64,000 nucleotides of DNA from Isoetes taiwanensis (Eukaryota > Streptophyta > Lycopodiopsida > Isoetales > Isoetaceae), in NCBI GenBank assembly GCA_021234155.1, contig JAJEKV010000018.1, forward strand, positions 13,309,552 through 13,373,551, given 5' to 3'. A program made the translations under genes and the position numbers. The notes under the pieces are model-generated. The model saw nothing but the letters and a program-made list of their open reading frames with translations, ran no database searches and was not told the origin of the DNA. Of the stretch, positions 12,500 to 23,557 are shown in pieces. How positions within the stretch are numbered: the first letter of the stretch is position 1; every line of letters starts with the position of its first letter.

Positions 12500-13330
12500 T
12501 GATGCACAAAGGTTGAAAGCTTATGTGCACTAGTGCCAAATCACCACCACAATATGCCATGCACCATCCACATCACCACCAAGCATGCCATGTCATCACA
12601 TACATGTCACCTCTCATAAAAATTTATTCTTTCAAAAATTTGACCTAAGTAAAGTCATTTGACACTTAGGGGGACATGTCATCATTACATTCTGCCACAT
12701 CATCACTAATACCTCCACATCATCCTACACGTGTCACACACATCATTTCCACCTCGCAAAAAAGTTTTGACTAGAAAAAAGACATTTTGCCAACTTGCTT
12801 GACACATCACCATCCCATATTGCCATGTCATCTTCCATTTGCCAAGTCACCATACCAACTTGCCACTTCATCAATTTTACACCATTTTCAAACAAAATGC
12901 CAAATGTCCTTTTGCAAAAAAAGATTCTTCCACGTCATAGAGCATCAAAAAAGATTCTATGTGAAAAAAAAAAGAATTTTCAAAAAAGACCTTGTTTTGA
13001 CCTTTATTTTTGAGTTCTTGGGAATCGTGCCAAGGTTCAAAGAATACCCCCAAACCCACCCAAGGGCCCTAGTCACTCATCCCGTCAATCTCTCCCCCGC
13101 CAAGTGATGCCTCCGGGTATGTGAGCTGGCAACGGGCCAGACATCACGTGGAGACAACACGTAATTATTAATATAACACGTCAGATTAATCTATTTATAC
13201 CCGAGTTGCCAGAAGGTAAAATGCCTGTGGGATATTTCATTTCAAGCTTTCAAGAACCCTAAAATTTCTCAGGCCAAGATCGGATTCTTTCGACGAATCA
13301 GCCACCTAATCATTGCCAAATCTCCCGAAT
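12500..13330. other. possible LTR-like region
   Basis: Repeats of TGCCA-CATCATC-type phrases, a phrase GACACTTAGGGGGACATGTC (12661-12680), and a TATA-like CTATTTATACC near 13191 resemble LTRs of plant Ty3-type elements. The Ty3-like gag remnant begins about 1.3 kb downstream. I could not find a matching second LTR, a primer-binding site or clean TG...CA ends. Confidence 0.25.
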
Positions 13331-14660
13331 AGGCCTGATACATGCCAAGATCACTCAAATTAAGCTAAAAGACAAAGAATTAAGCCGGATTTGCCAAGTA
13401 CTGGCCTAAATAGAGCATTATGGAAAGGGAAATTGTTCACAGAGAATTTTTGTGGGCTTTGGACGCATGAATTGATCGAGATCACTCATTTTAAGACTGG
13501 TTATGAATGATTGTTGCTTGAATTTGCCTTCCTTGCTTCAGAATCCATGGATTACCAGATGCAACCAGATTATTTGCTATCTTGAAGACTATTTTGATCT
13601 CGTGCCCAAGACCACAAAGCTTGGAAATCTGTTTTATGACTGTGTGATGTTGATTTGAATGAAAATCCGACCCTTGGTGTTACATCTCAGTTTAACTTGC
13701 ACTCAACTTTCCAAACAAGGTAAAACAAAAAGGTGAAAATGATATTTGAAGATAATTTGTTTATCAGGAGCACATTGTAGACAAGAATACATCACATCCC
13801 GTTCTATTGACCTAATTCCAAAATATAACTAGATTAAGTTGCATTCAGAATCAATTAGTGTAAACATTTGAGAGGTCTTGCGATTGCAAATAGATCAGTG
13901 CATGAATAGAGAAGTCATTCATCAAGGAAAGAAAAACCATAAAAACTTTGAAAAGACATAAAAAGAGCAAGCTGAATTTGCATGTTCTTGATTCTGTTGC
14001 ATATCACTGCATTTTTCAAGTAAAAAATTCCATCTTGAGTATTCCTGCTGTAATTCTAATGAAATGAATAGTTCTCCCTTGACTGCAGACCATTAGAAGT
14101 TGTAGAATACCTTCAGAGCTCAGAAAGGATCAGGAAAAATTAATTTGGAAAAAATTGCTTCTTGTTTTCTCGCTATAACAGTCTGTTTGCAAAAATCTTG
14201 AATTTCAAAGGATTCATGCATCTGCTTTTGCAAAAAGAGTGTTTGATCCTTGTGTGCAGACATCTCAGAGAAAGAATCACGTTACAGAACTCAAAAAAGA
14301 TTCATATTATTCGATCTGCAAAAAATTGCTCACTACCAGGGATATTAACTCATTTTTTACCCAGCCAGGAATGTATATTTGAGTCATCTTTGCAAATCTT
14401 TTGGCATCTGACTTTTGGCCTTGCATTCCTTGAGACTTTGAGCAGCTTTATCATTTGAAATCATGATTAGATCTCTCTTTGCTTGCAAATGGCATCATTC
14501 TTTCTGAGGCAGTCTTTTTTCTTGTGTTTAGGCTTTGTTATTGGGATTTTCTCACATAGAGTGGTTGCCTTAAGCAACCTGGAGGTCCTAAGCCATTGAG
14601 CTTGAAGGTTTGCCAGGAATACCTTCAACATTTTGGAGGTTCTACCGAGATCATTACCTG
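13331..14660. other. non-coding stretch upstream of gag remnant
   Basis: No gene recognised. If the Ty3 interpretation is right, this would be the decayed leader between LTR and gag. Confidence 0.3.
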
Positions 14661-14671
14661 GAATTTGAACT

Positions 14672-15089
14672 CATGGCTCCCAGAAGAAACAATGAAACTT
14701 CTGAGTATGCTGAAGACAAGAGAATCATGAGACCTCTGCTGCAGTGCCAGGAATAAGTATACAAGCAAATGCAGGTATACTTTGCCACTATTTTGAGTTG
14801 AACATGCCAATTCTTGCTCCTACATTTGATCCAAGTATGAATGCCAATAACTTTTTGAAAACTTTTGAGGAATACTATCAGTAATATTGACACAAAAAAG
14901 GATTTATTTTCTCTGAATTTAAGAAATGTTTTAAAAATGATGAAGTGAGAGCATGGTTGGTATATATCATGAGTCTAGGAGCTAAATTCATGGAATGAAA
15001 TAGTTAAAAAATTCTTGGCAAGATTTAGTAAGCTGCCTCAAGATTTGATCTTTGAGTTGCAAACCTTCCACATTAAACATGGTGAGAGT
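14672..15089 (+). pseudogene. Ty3-type retrotransposon gag, 5' part (decayed)
   Basis: Begins at an ATG giving MAPRRNNETSEY and then reads as a typical plant gag across several frames: a P-FD...NF-FEEYY stretch near 14810-14885, then DEVRAWLVYIMSLGA near 14940-14975, then KKFLARFSKLPQDLIFELQT near 15007-15066. Multiple frameshifts and stops are visible. The frame is cut at KHGES by the LINE insertion and resumes at 20664 with SVHQYVERF. It is a broken gag; no protease or pol part is seen. Confidence 0.6.
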
Positions 15090-15222
15090 TTTTTTTTTTT
15101 TTTTTTTTTTTTGAAGGACGACAAACTTTATTGAAACTCCAAGCCAAAAAGCAAAATACAAATGCAGAGGCGGGAATAAAGTCTCAGAGGATAATCATGA
15201 TCCACTGAGTAGAACCACCAGC

Positions 15223-18200
15223 CTATGCATAAGATAACACACTCAAATATGACTCAAACATCAACTGTCGCTTGGCAGGAGCAAGCGAAGAGCAATGGTA
15301 AGCCTTAACAATTCTATCTTGTGCGTCTTGGAGGACAACTGCAGGAGGAATATCCAAACCCTGAAAGATAGACAGTCTTCTGCGCTTCCAGATGGACCAT
15401 AACAACCATCCTGATGCTAAATGAAATGCTTGGCTCCGCAACTTATTCCAAGTATCCGGATAGACAGCCAGAAGCACTTGCTGACTTGTCAATGTCACAT
15501 GAAAAGAAAAAGCCCAAGACCAAACAGTGGAGATGAACACATAAAAAAAGAAACAATGCTCAATGGTCTCGCCCCTTTGCTTGCACAAAGGCGCGAGGCC
15601 GACACTCGAGGATCAAATCGTGGACAAGCACGCTCACACGAGGACATCTGTGAAGAATCTCGCCACCAAAGCACACGACCACCTTAGGATGGAGTAGTTT
15701 ACCCCAAGCCCAAGTCCACATAACGCCTCCAATTAGGAGGTGAAAGTCAAGGGACCACCTAGTGGATGGCGTAAGGATATCACTATTGACAAGCGGCCTA
15801 TACATAGAATTCACAAGCCTATGCTCATGAATACTCGGTGGGAAACCCACATGCACCCTTCAATAGCCTCGAGCAACCAATGGCGTAGTACTAGCAACCT
15901 TTTGCCAAATAGGTCTCGTCCCCATCGAGACAATGAGAATTTTGTTTGAAAGATTTGCCATGTCGCTAACCGCCGAATCATACCATGCCGCAAACTGCCA
16001 AGATTCCCGCTAACCTCCAGTAGCTTGAGTTAATGGATGAACCGAGGCACAAAGTGGAAGATTATTTTCCACGGTATCCACCAACAAGGGGCATTCAAAT
16101 GATGACATGCAACAAGATCAATCTGAAATAGGATCCGTATTGTCTCCCATGACTCCAAAGAAGCCTTTCAAAAAAGGAGAGGCATTAGGAAAAGGGCATA
16201 GCTGATAAAAGAGACTCCAAGGAAGAAGCGGTTTTAATGAAGCTTTTCCAAAAGGAACACAATGTGCAAGTGACTGCTTCACCAACCGCACTCCAGGTGA
16301 GTCAAACATATCCTTAAGAATAAGGATCCTCCAAATGAATTTAGAAATTAGAATCTTACTCAAAATGGAAGTCTCGTCATACCCAAACCACCTCGCAAAT
16401 TTTGGCTTGGTGCATTTGGACCATGCAACCTTGACCACAAAGATGCTCCTCGGTCCCACCCCAAATAAAGTTACGGACAATCGTAACAATCACCGAAATT
16501 TTGACCGAGAAGCCGGAAGGCGAGGCCATATAGACATGGGAATTGCTTAAAACATACTTAGCAACAAAGTTATTCGTTACCGGCGAGAGAGCTTAGCAAG
16601 ATTCCACCAAAACAAATGCTTACGTAACCCTTCAATGATAATATCCCAAGCATCGAGGTAGAAATATGAATACCCACAGGTATACCAAGAAGTTTAGTAG
16701 CCTTCCCATGAAGAAGCACCTTCCAAGGAAAATCCAAGAAACAAGAAGAAGCACAACCCCATCAAGCGTCCATAATGCGTAACACTTTGGCCAACCAACA
16801 AGAACTCCGGATGCTAAAGAGAAAGTATCAAGAAGAAGCTTTGCATTCTCAAGATTGTCCAGTGTCGCCAACAAAGAAAGAGGAACGTGTCATCGCGATA
16901 CCGGGTTACAAATTTCCCGTGAACCATCCTCCATACTCAACTCCCCGCACTATCCCATCCTCGCATGGCCTTAGCAAATAGGCGTGGAGAGGACCCTCAA
17001 CTACTATTGTGAACAAAAGTGGAGCTAATGGGCAACCTTGGCGAACACCTCGCCCAACCAAAAAGGGTTCCCCACAAACAACACGATGGATCGTCTTGAG
17101 ATATGGAGCTTCATAACATCAGCGGTGAACTCACGACCAAAGCCCAATGTTAAGAGGCTTTTTCTAAAAATTCCCAATCTACACCGGCATATGCTTTGGC
17201 AAAATCTAACTTAAGATAGACTATATGGCCGACCTTTCAATCCGCCCAATACATACCCTCATAAGCAGCAGCAACATTGTCTAAAATGCTCCTCCTTGGC
17301 AAGAATCCAGATTGAGTAGGAGAGATTGATACAGCCAAGACATCACGCACTTTGTCTGCAAGGGCCTTCGCAAATATTTTATACACGGAAGACAATAATG
17401 TGATAGGGCGCCAGTCAGATATTGTCTTCGGCTCTTTACACTTGGGAATAAGAGAAATACAGCCAGTATTAATGATCTTATCCAAACTTCTGAACCTACG
17501 AAACTCACAGAAAGCATTGTAAAGATCGCAACCCAACCAATCCCAATATTCCTGAAAAAATTCCACTGGGAAACCATCCAGGCCAGGGCACTTGTCTTTC
17601 TTTAAAAGAGAAGCTGCTGAATGTAAGTCATTGATGGTGATCTCTGACTCTAGGTGCTGACACAATGGGGTGGACCTTCGACAAGACTGCAGATTGCATA
17701 TCCTCCTGAAAGGGCAGCTGATGCCTGGAAAAAAATGAGAAAAAGTGGTCGTGAAGATACTGCTTCAATTGAACCGGATCAGAACACTCTGAACCATCAG
17801 GCAAAATAAGGGAGTTAATAGATGCCATCATACGCCTTCTCTTAGCGGCCCGAAAAAAGAAGTGAGAGCATCTATCACCAGATCTAAACCATTCTAGTCC
17901 AGCCTTTATCCTAGCTTGATTCACATGAGCTGTCTCAATGGCTTTAATCTCTGTCAAGATTTCTTTCTCTCTAATACCAGAAGAAGGGGCAAGAGCACGA
18001 CATCTCTGTAACTCCTGATACAACCCGGTTAATTCACCTCTAGTCCGAACCACCTGAGCATGACCCCACTGCTTTGCAAAGGATTTAGCAGCCCTGAGAG
18101 CAGCAACAATACCAGCCATGCCACCACTACGAGAGAATTCATGAGACCATGCATTCCGACAACCTGCAATGAATTCACTATCCTTCAGATGTTTAGTATT

Positions 18201-18958
18201 GAGCTTAAAATAAGTTTTTGTAGCTCTTCGCCGTAGAGGTTGTCCGGTAGAGAACCATTGTGGATTATGATCTGAGACTGCACTATCCAACAGATTAGAT
18301 CTCTAATGAATCAAGAAAATCAGCTAGCTCTTCGCATTATAATAGCCACGATCATGTCGGGCGAGGGCTCTACCATTGCTGTCCATCCATTGCACCATGT
18401 GAAGGATTGATCACCCTCGATCTCCACAAGGCCACAATCATGCAAGATGGCGTTGCCATTGCTCCCGCTCAAATCCCCGAACCACGTGATCCCCCCGCCA
18501 CACATGCGCCTCGGTTTCAACCATATTGAAATCTCCAATGAGCAACCATGCCACATTATTGCCTAGCCTCGAGAACTTTGTTATCTAAGAGAGGCCCACA
18601 AAGCTCCCCTTTGACGGATAATTGTGAGCATAAACATTCACTAAACCACATTCTTGCCCCCGCTCTTTCCACTTAACAATTATCCAACGACCAAACCTGT
18701 CCCACTTGAGTGAAAGTGACATTCAAAGAGGGGCTTCCATGCAAGAAGAACGCTGCTTTTAGCGGTAATCGGCCCGACCGCCACAAGCACATTATAATCA
18801 TGCCCCAAAATGTTGGCCTTTTGAACCTCGCCTTTATGGGCACTTGTGCTCTGAAAACAACATATATCCATGGGGAACTTAGATAGATAGAGGGACAATC
18901 TACTCCTTTTGCTTGGGGAAGAAGCCACTCCCCTAACATTCCAAGAAAGAATATTCAT
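15223..18958 (-). pseudogene. LINE ORF2: endonuclease, reverse transcriptase (decayed)
   Basis: The N-terminus MNILSWNVRGVASSPSKRSR (18958 downward) is the APE endonuclease start. FTWCNGW near 18400 and SDHNP near 18280 are later endonuclease parts. The RT part (17665-17237) has KDKCPGLDGFPVEFF and ISDWRPITLLSSVYKI. A later RT piece (16874-16632) has ENAKLLLDTFSLASG, the block that follows the YADD motif. The C-terminal zinc-binding (zf-RVT) region ends at 15223. Frames change many times, so no full product is made. The enzyme would nick DNA and reverse transcribe its own RNA in the nucleus. Confidence 0.8.
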
Positions 18959-20660
18959 GTGGGCAATTGAGGGTCCTCCACATCCATCTCAGTGGCCCCA
19001 GGAGGATTAACTGCATCAGAGAGGTCTGCCCATCGTGTGCGAGTAAGTGGCAAGGGGGAGCCTCCTCTCTGTTCCACCCTTCCATTGTGTCCTGGAACAA
19101 TTGGCGGGGGGAGCCTCCGCCTCTCCACCCTCTCCATGTTAGGTGCAGATTGTGATAAGAGAGAGCCACATCCCTGCTCTGGCCCTCCACGGAGTACCTC
19201 AGGTGCACTACCATGCCTATCTCCACTAGGATGTGCCGCCTGAGAGGCAGACTGAGCAAATTTATTACGGGCAGCCTTCTTTAAATTAACTTTTGTCCAG
19301 CCATCTGTAGCTCTTTCACGCCGTTCCTGCTGCTCTTGAATCATTTGCAATTTAGCTCTAGCATCAGCACTAAAACCGCACAATGCATCGCATATTAGAG
19401 GCGGAGGGCATATCAACATCCTTGTCAATTGCATCTTTAGAGGACGTGGACTGAGGAGGCACAACTCTGGGGGAAGCAAAAGGGAGAGGCGAAGAAGAAA
19501 TCGGAACATTGGCAGGGCGATCCCGCTTAGCACGAAAATTTGCAAAGAGCTCAAGTTGGGGAAACAAATCAGCAAGTTGCGGACCATTCAGTAGTTGCAA
19601 ATCAAATTTGAGGAACATAGGCCCACTATTGATGATAACTGAACTAGGCGTAGCTCAACCACACGGCGGAAAACACAAATCTTAGCACCATCAACTATAG
19701 AGTGAGCCAAGTGAGTACCCAAACCATTAGCAACACTCACAAGGAAGTCCAAAGACATGTAGATCGGTGGAAGATTTACAAAGAAAACCAACAAGGCATC
19801 TTTAAAGCATTACACATACCCGGTGAGAAGCCAGGAGAATAAGGTTGGTATAACACGTAATCACTCCACATAGGATCAACACCACGAGCTACCAATTGAT
19901 CGAAGAATGAAAGAACTGTAAAAGAAATTTTTCCCAAGCATTTTCAAGGTGCGATAAGCAGGAAGACCAATCCTGCGGAGATGGCCTGTCAACCAGTAAC
20001 CAAGCTTTCTAATATCCAGATATGCACCGGTATAATGGCCCACCACACAAAATGACATCAAGTTACTGATACATCTCTTATGCAAATCATGATCAATCCG
20101 CACAACATTATAGCCAGATGCCATTAAAGTATCTCTGCACACCTCTATTTGATAGAAGACATCCACAGGAGGCAATTCAAAATCAAGTTGACTCTCCTTT
20201 GCCTGAAGCTCGCTAAGCAAACTACCAATATCCTTCTTGTTATTCTGAATCATCATATCAATAGCAGCAGAGACTCGAGTAGAAGAAGCAGCTGAAGGTA
20301 TGTCTTTCTTAATCCACTCACCAAATCGCTCTCGTGTGTTGCTGTTGGCAGTGGCAACTGCTCTCCAAGGTAAGGCAAGTGGAGCGGCTGAAGGTAGAGA
20401 AACAGGGGGAGTGGAAGCATTACCAGAAGATGCAATTTGACCCGCAATAGAAACCACAGGTGCAGAACTAACGGAAAAATGACCTCGTGGAGGCAACTGA
20501 GGGAAATCCTCTGTAGAGAATCTAGAGTCCCCTCCTTCAGACGCAGACCCTCAGGACGAGCCAAAGGATTATTGTGCATCGCTACAGACTCACCTGGCAC
20601 TGGCAGGGAGGAAATTGAAGACTGCAGAGCCACTTTGGAAGAAGAAGCTCGCAATGCCAT
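18955..20660 (-). pseudogene. LINE ORF1 (decayed)
   Basis: Starts at ATG 20660 (MALRASSSKVALQ), shifts frame near 20505, continues through 20496-19876, then 19794-19588 (LLVFFVNLPPIYMSLDF, similar to the DUF4283-type ORF1 domain of plant LINEs), and ends in the frame 19587-18955 with a charged, Arg/Gln-rich linker. ORF1 proteins of this type bind RNA and package the LINE transcript. The stop codon TGA (18957-18955) overlaps the ORF2 ATG (18958-18956) as ATGA. At least two frameshifts separate the segments. Confidence 0.65.
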
Positions 20661-20663
20661 ATT

Positions 20664-20884
20664 GTGAGAGTGTGCATCAGTATGTAGAAAGATTCAATCT
20701 TTATCTGGTCAAATGTCAAGTTAATCAAGTACCTAACCACACTTTGCATCTTGTAGCTTCAGTAATCAGAGATTTGAGCAGCAGACCAAGAATACACAGG
20801 AAAATGCTCAAAATTCAAAACGATAAGGATTTGACACAATACACAAAGCTTTTACAAAAGCTACTGAAATTGCTGACACATTAG
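20664..20884 (+). pseudogene. Ty3-type gag, 3' continuation
   Basis: Resumes the gag interrupted at 15089: SVHQYVERFNLYLVKCQVNQ and following residues up to the stop at 20882-20884. A further readable piece follows near 20886-20970. No downstream pol genes or second LTR were recognised. Confidence 0.6.
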
Positions 20885-21900
20885 ACAAAATATGGGGTCT
20901 CCAAAAGGCCCTTTATGAAAATAGAGAAAATCCACATCAGCTTTTTGCTCTAGCCAATCAGAGATGAGTGCCTTTATTCTTAATCCATACATACCTACCA
21001 TGGTTGGCAGCCACATGTCTTATTTAGGTAGGCTCTCTTTTCCCTAGGGGACTCCCAAATCTACCACATTTTCCTATGAGATCCATCTATAAACATTTCC
21101 CAATGTAGATTTCAAGCCATTTACTCACGTGCAATTAATTTTGGGTGTTTCTTTCCATTTGTGGTTTTGGCAGGATAAACCACAGGGTTTCGAAAATGTA
21201 TGGGAAACCTATTTTGAAGCAGAAGCAGAGAAACGTATCTTCACCGCCTATGTTCTCTGCCTTGCTTCGGCGTTCCATTCCTCCCAGTAACTCTCCAGGT
21301 TTGTTCCTGCCCCGTTCACCTTCTCGTTGCTATCTTTTCAAGCTTTTTCGATCAATTTAGCCCCAGGTCAGACCTTTCTACATTTCCTTGAAGAATCTTT
21401 GCTTCATCCCTTGCTTGAAGCATGAATCTGGCAATAAACCTTCACGGTAGAACTTGCAGCTTTTTCTCACTGATTGTTTTCCCTCTTTCTTTCTTTTTTC
21501 CTTTGCGTGATGCAGTGTCGATGATCCATTTTATAATCCCAGCCGGAGGGGCCAGTAGGGAAACAAGTCTTATATGGTCCATAAAATTGATTTTTGTATT
21601 GATTTATCCTTGTTATGCAGATAAAAGGAGCTTATAAATATTCTTATCTTTACCATCAGGCTGCGAAGGTCCTGCTAAGAAATACACAAAGGCAATAGAA
21701 TACAGTTCATTCCAGTTCCAGTTGTTGCACGTCAAGGCTATGGCAGATGCTGACGGCAAAGCTATGGCGAGTTTCCTCTGTGCCTCTGCTTTCTTTGTCC
21801 CAGGGGTTATTTGCAGCAAATTCCAAAGACATCTGCCAGAACCCATTGTGAAGAACGGGAAACAGAGTGTCCAGCAACAGCGGCATCATTTGGAGTAGCC
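20885..21900. other. region upstream of kinase pseudogene
   Basis: Mostly short frames. A segment at 21198-21291 (MYGKPILKQKQRNVSSPPMF...) ends in a splice-donor-like CCAG|GTTTG and could be an old exon, but it is not recognised. No other gene is seen. Confidence 0.3.
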
Positions 21901-21904
21901 AAAA

Positions 21905-22208
21905 TCCCACCTGGGTCTTGAGTTGTTTGCTGTAAAATCGATTGAGTTCTGTGATAAAACTAAGAACAATGTCAAGGCTTTGGAAAATGAGATGCAAATT
22001 TTGCAGGATTTGGACTCTCCAAGAGTTGTGAAATGTTTTGGTGGTGATTGAACAGTGGAAAATGGGAAATCAATGCGAAATGTGTTTCTGGAATACATGC
22101 CCGGTGGTAGCTTAGCTGATTTGATGAAGAAATTTAAGGGAAAATTGGATGAGCAGCTGGTTAGATCGTACACCAGGGACATTCTTCGGGGGATTGATTA
22201 CTTGCACA
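21905..22208 (+). pseudogene. MAPKKK-like protein kinase fragment, N-lobe side
   Basis: Reads ELFAVKSIEF (the Lys that binds ATP), KALENEMQILQDLDSPRVVK, then an in-frame TGA at 22049-22051, then FLEYMPGGSLADLMKKFKG and YTRDILRGIDYLH ending at 22207. This is the plant MAPKKK17/18/NPK1-like kinase pattern from the VAVK region to just before the catalytic HRD loop. The glycine-rich loop upstream is not readable. The hAT element at 22209 cuts the gene here. The rest of the loop is at 31065. With a stop and an 8.9-kb insertion it is a pseudogene. Confidence 0.85.
22201..22208. repeat. target site duplication CTTGCACA, left copy
   Basis: Eight bases repeated exactly at 31065-31072. They flank the outer hAT element. 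Confidence 0.9.
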
Positions 22209-22639
22209 CATAGTTGGCATAGAACGCCATTCTATGCCATGGGAACGGCAGAACGGCGTGTTGAGGAAGAATCCGTGCTGCTGTGCCGTTCATGTGCTTA
22301 AAAAATGGGAAATTTTCTTGATGGCAAGAACGCCATGCGGAACGGTCGTTCTGCCCCAAATTAAGCCGTTCTGAATGCCAAGCACGCCAAAACAGAAACG
22401 AAGCGCCAAAATCTTGTACAATACCAATTATTTCCTCCCAATTCTTGGGGAGGTATAACCCAACCTCCTCCTGCCTTCTATAATCAGCAGAAAAATGCTC
22501 CAATCTACTGTTGCTGCTCAAATTTTAGCCGCTGAAAGCGTTTTCTCACACGGAATGAAGCTTTGAGGTAAGATCTTCCAGTCATTCTGATCTAAGTTTA
22601 TTTGTCACTCCATCTATAAAAATCTGGCCCTGTTTCCAT

Positions 22640-22783
22640 TACATGCCTGCGCCCAGTTTCCTCTACCCTCTCTGCTGGTTTAAAGCCAGGTTGGGGAAAA
22701 TCTATACTTGTGATGCGCACATTGGGAGGACCACCAGGCCGCAATGCCAAAGCCTTGATGAGACATGGCCAGGCAAACCTGTA
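22640..22783 (-). pseudogene. captured GRAS-domain fragment
   Basis: Within the minus-strand frame 22792-22598 the peptide runs WPCLIKALALRPGGPP, VRITSIDFPQPGFKPAE and RVEETGRR. This is the highly conserved VHIID-adjacent block of plant GRAS transcription regulators, closest in wording to the LISCL/SCL type. About 48 residues are recognisable; real GRAS domains have about 350-400. The fragment is antisense to the transposase and lies inside the hAT termini, so it looks like a gene piece captured by the element. The sequence upstream of it (AG at the start of the match) resembles a splice acceptor. Confidence 0.75.
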
Positions 22784-22929
22784 ACCAGCCATGGAGCACC
22801 AGATTATGATCCTTGTATCTTTCCATTGGCACCAGATTCCGACCCACCATTTGGGAATCCAGAAAAGCCATGTTATAATAGAAATCTATATCATGTATTC
22901 GGCTGTAATCCAACTTGTTTTTCAAAGAT

Positions 22930-23526
22930 TTAAACAGGAAGACAAGATTTAAACAGGATTTAGACAGTTAGTGATCTCTCTGTCCATTTGGGCACGCCGA
23001 TGGCTGAGAGCCGGATATGAGCAGAATCTTGGAGCTTTTATCTCTGTTCATCCCAATCTGTGACCTTTGGGCCTAGGCTATAGGGCTCCAATTCGAGCCA
23101 TTCTGCCGGCATGCTTTTCTTCTCTGTAGTCTTGAGGACTCTGTTTTCGGCTTTAATTAGCCTAGCTTTTTCTCTAAGTTTTGGGGAGTACCAAAATTTC
23201 CAGCTCCAATTGTTCCTCTAAGCACCACAATTGTACGAAATCCACACAGAATTGTAACTGGGCAGCTAAACAGAAACAGAAAATCAAATGATAGACATAA
23301 AATTGAGCTCGTAAGCTTAGGTAGTTATAATGAATAATAAGATGGCCTTGGAACATCCGGATAAGTTAAAAGGTCTCAAGTTAATGAATTAGAAGAAGTT
23401 AAGCAAGAAATTATTGCGCCAGCTCTTTATCTATGTCACATGGGGCATCAAATGAAGGAGCAGGTTGAGAGGATGCATATTAAAATGCCAGGAGCAAATA
23501 TGAATATAAAATACTACTATGAATAT

Positions 23527-23528
<2 letters not shown>
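22930..23528. other. hAT interior, non-coding
   Basis: No gene recognised between the GRAS fragment and the LINE tail. Confidence 0.4.

Positions 23529-23557
<29 letters not shown>

Larger units (their letters stand above)
15090..20663 (-). mobile_element. L1-like LINE inserted in gag (5.57 kb)
   Basis: A minus-strand non-LTR element. Its poly(A) tail appears as a T run at 15090-15112. GTGAGAGT at 15082-15089 and 20664-20671 is the target duplication, and removing the insert rejoins the gag reading KHGES-VHQYVERF. In order on the minus strand it has an ORF1 (start at 20660, three bases inside the element), an APE-type endonuclease, reverse transcriptase and a C-terminal region. Several frameshifts make it inactive. 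The 5' untranslated region is absent, so the copy is slightly 5'-truncated. A related 3' end lies at 54882-56055. Confidence 0.85.
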
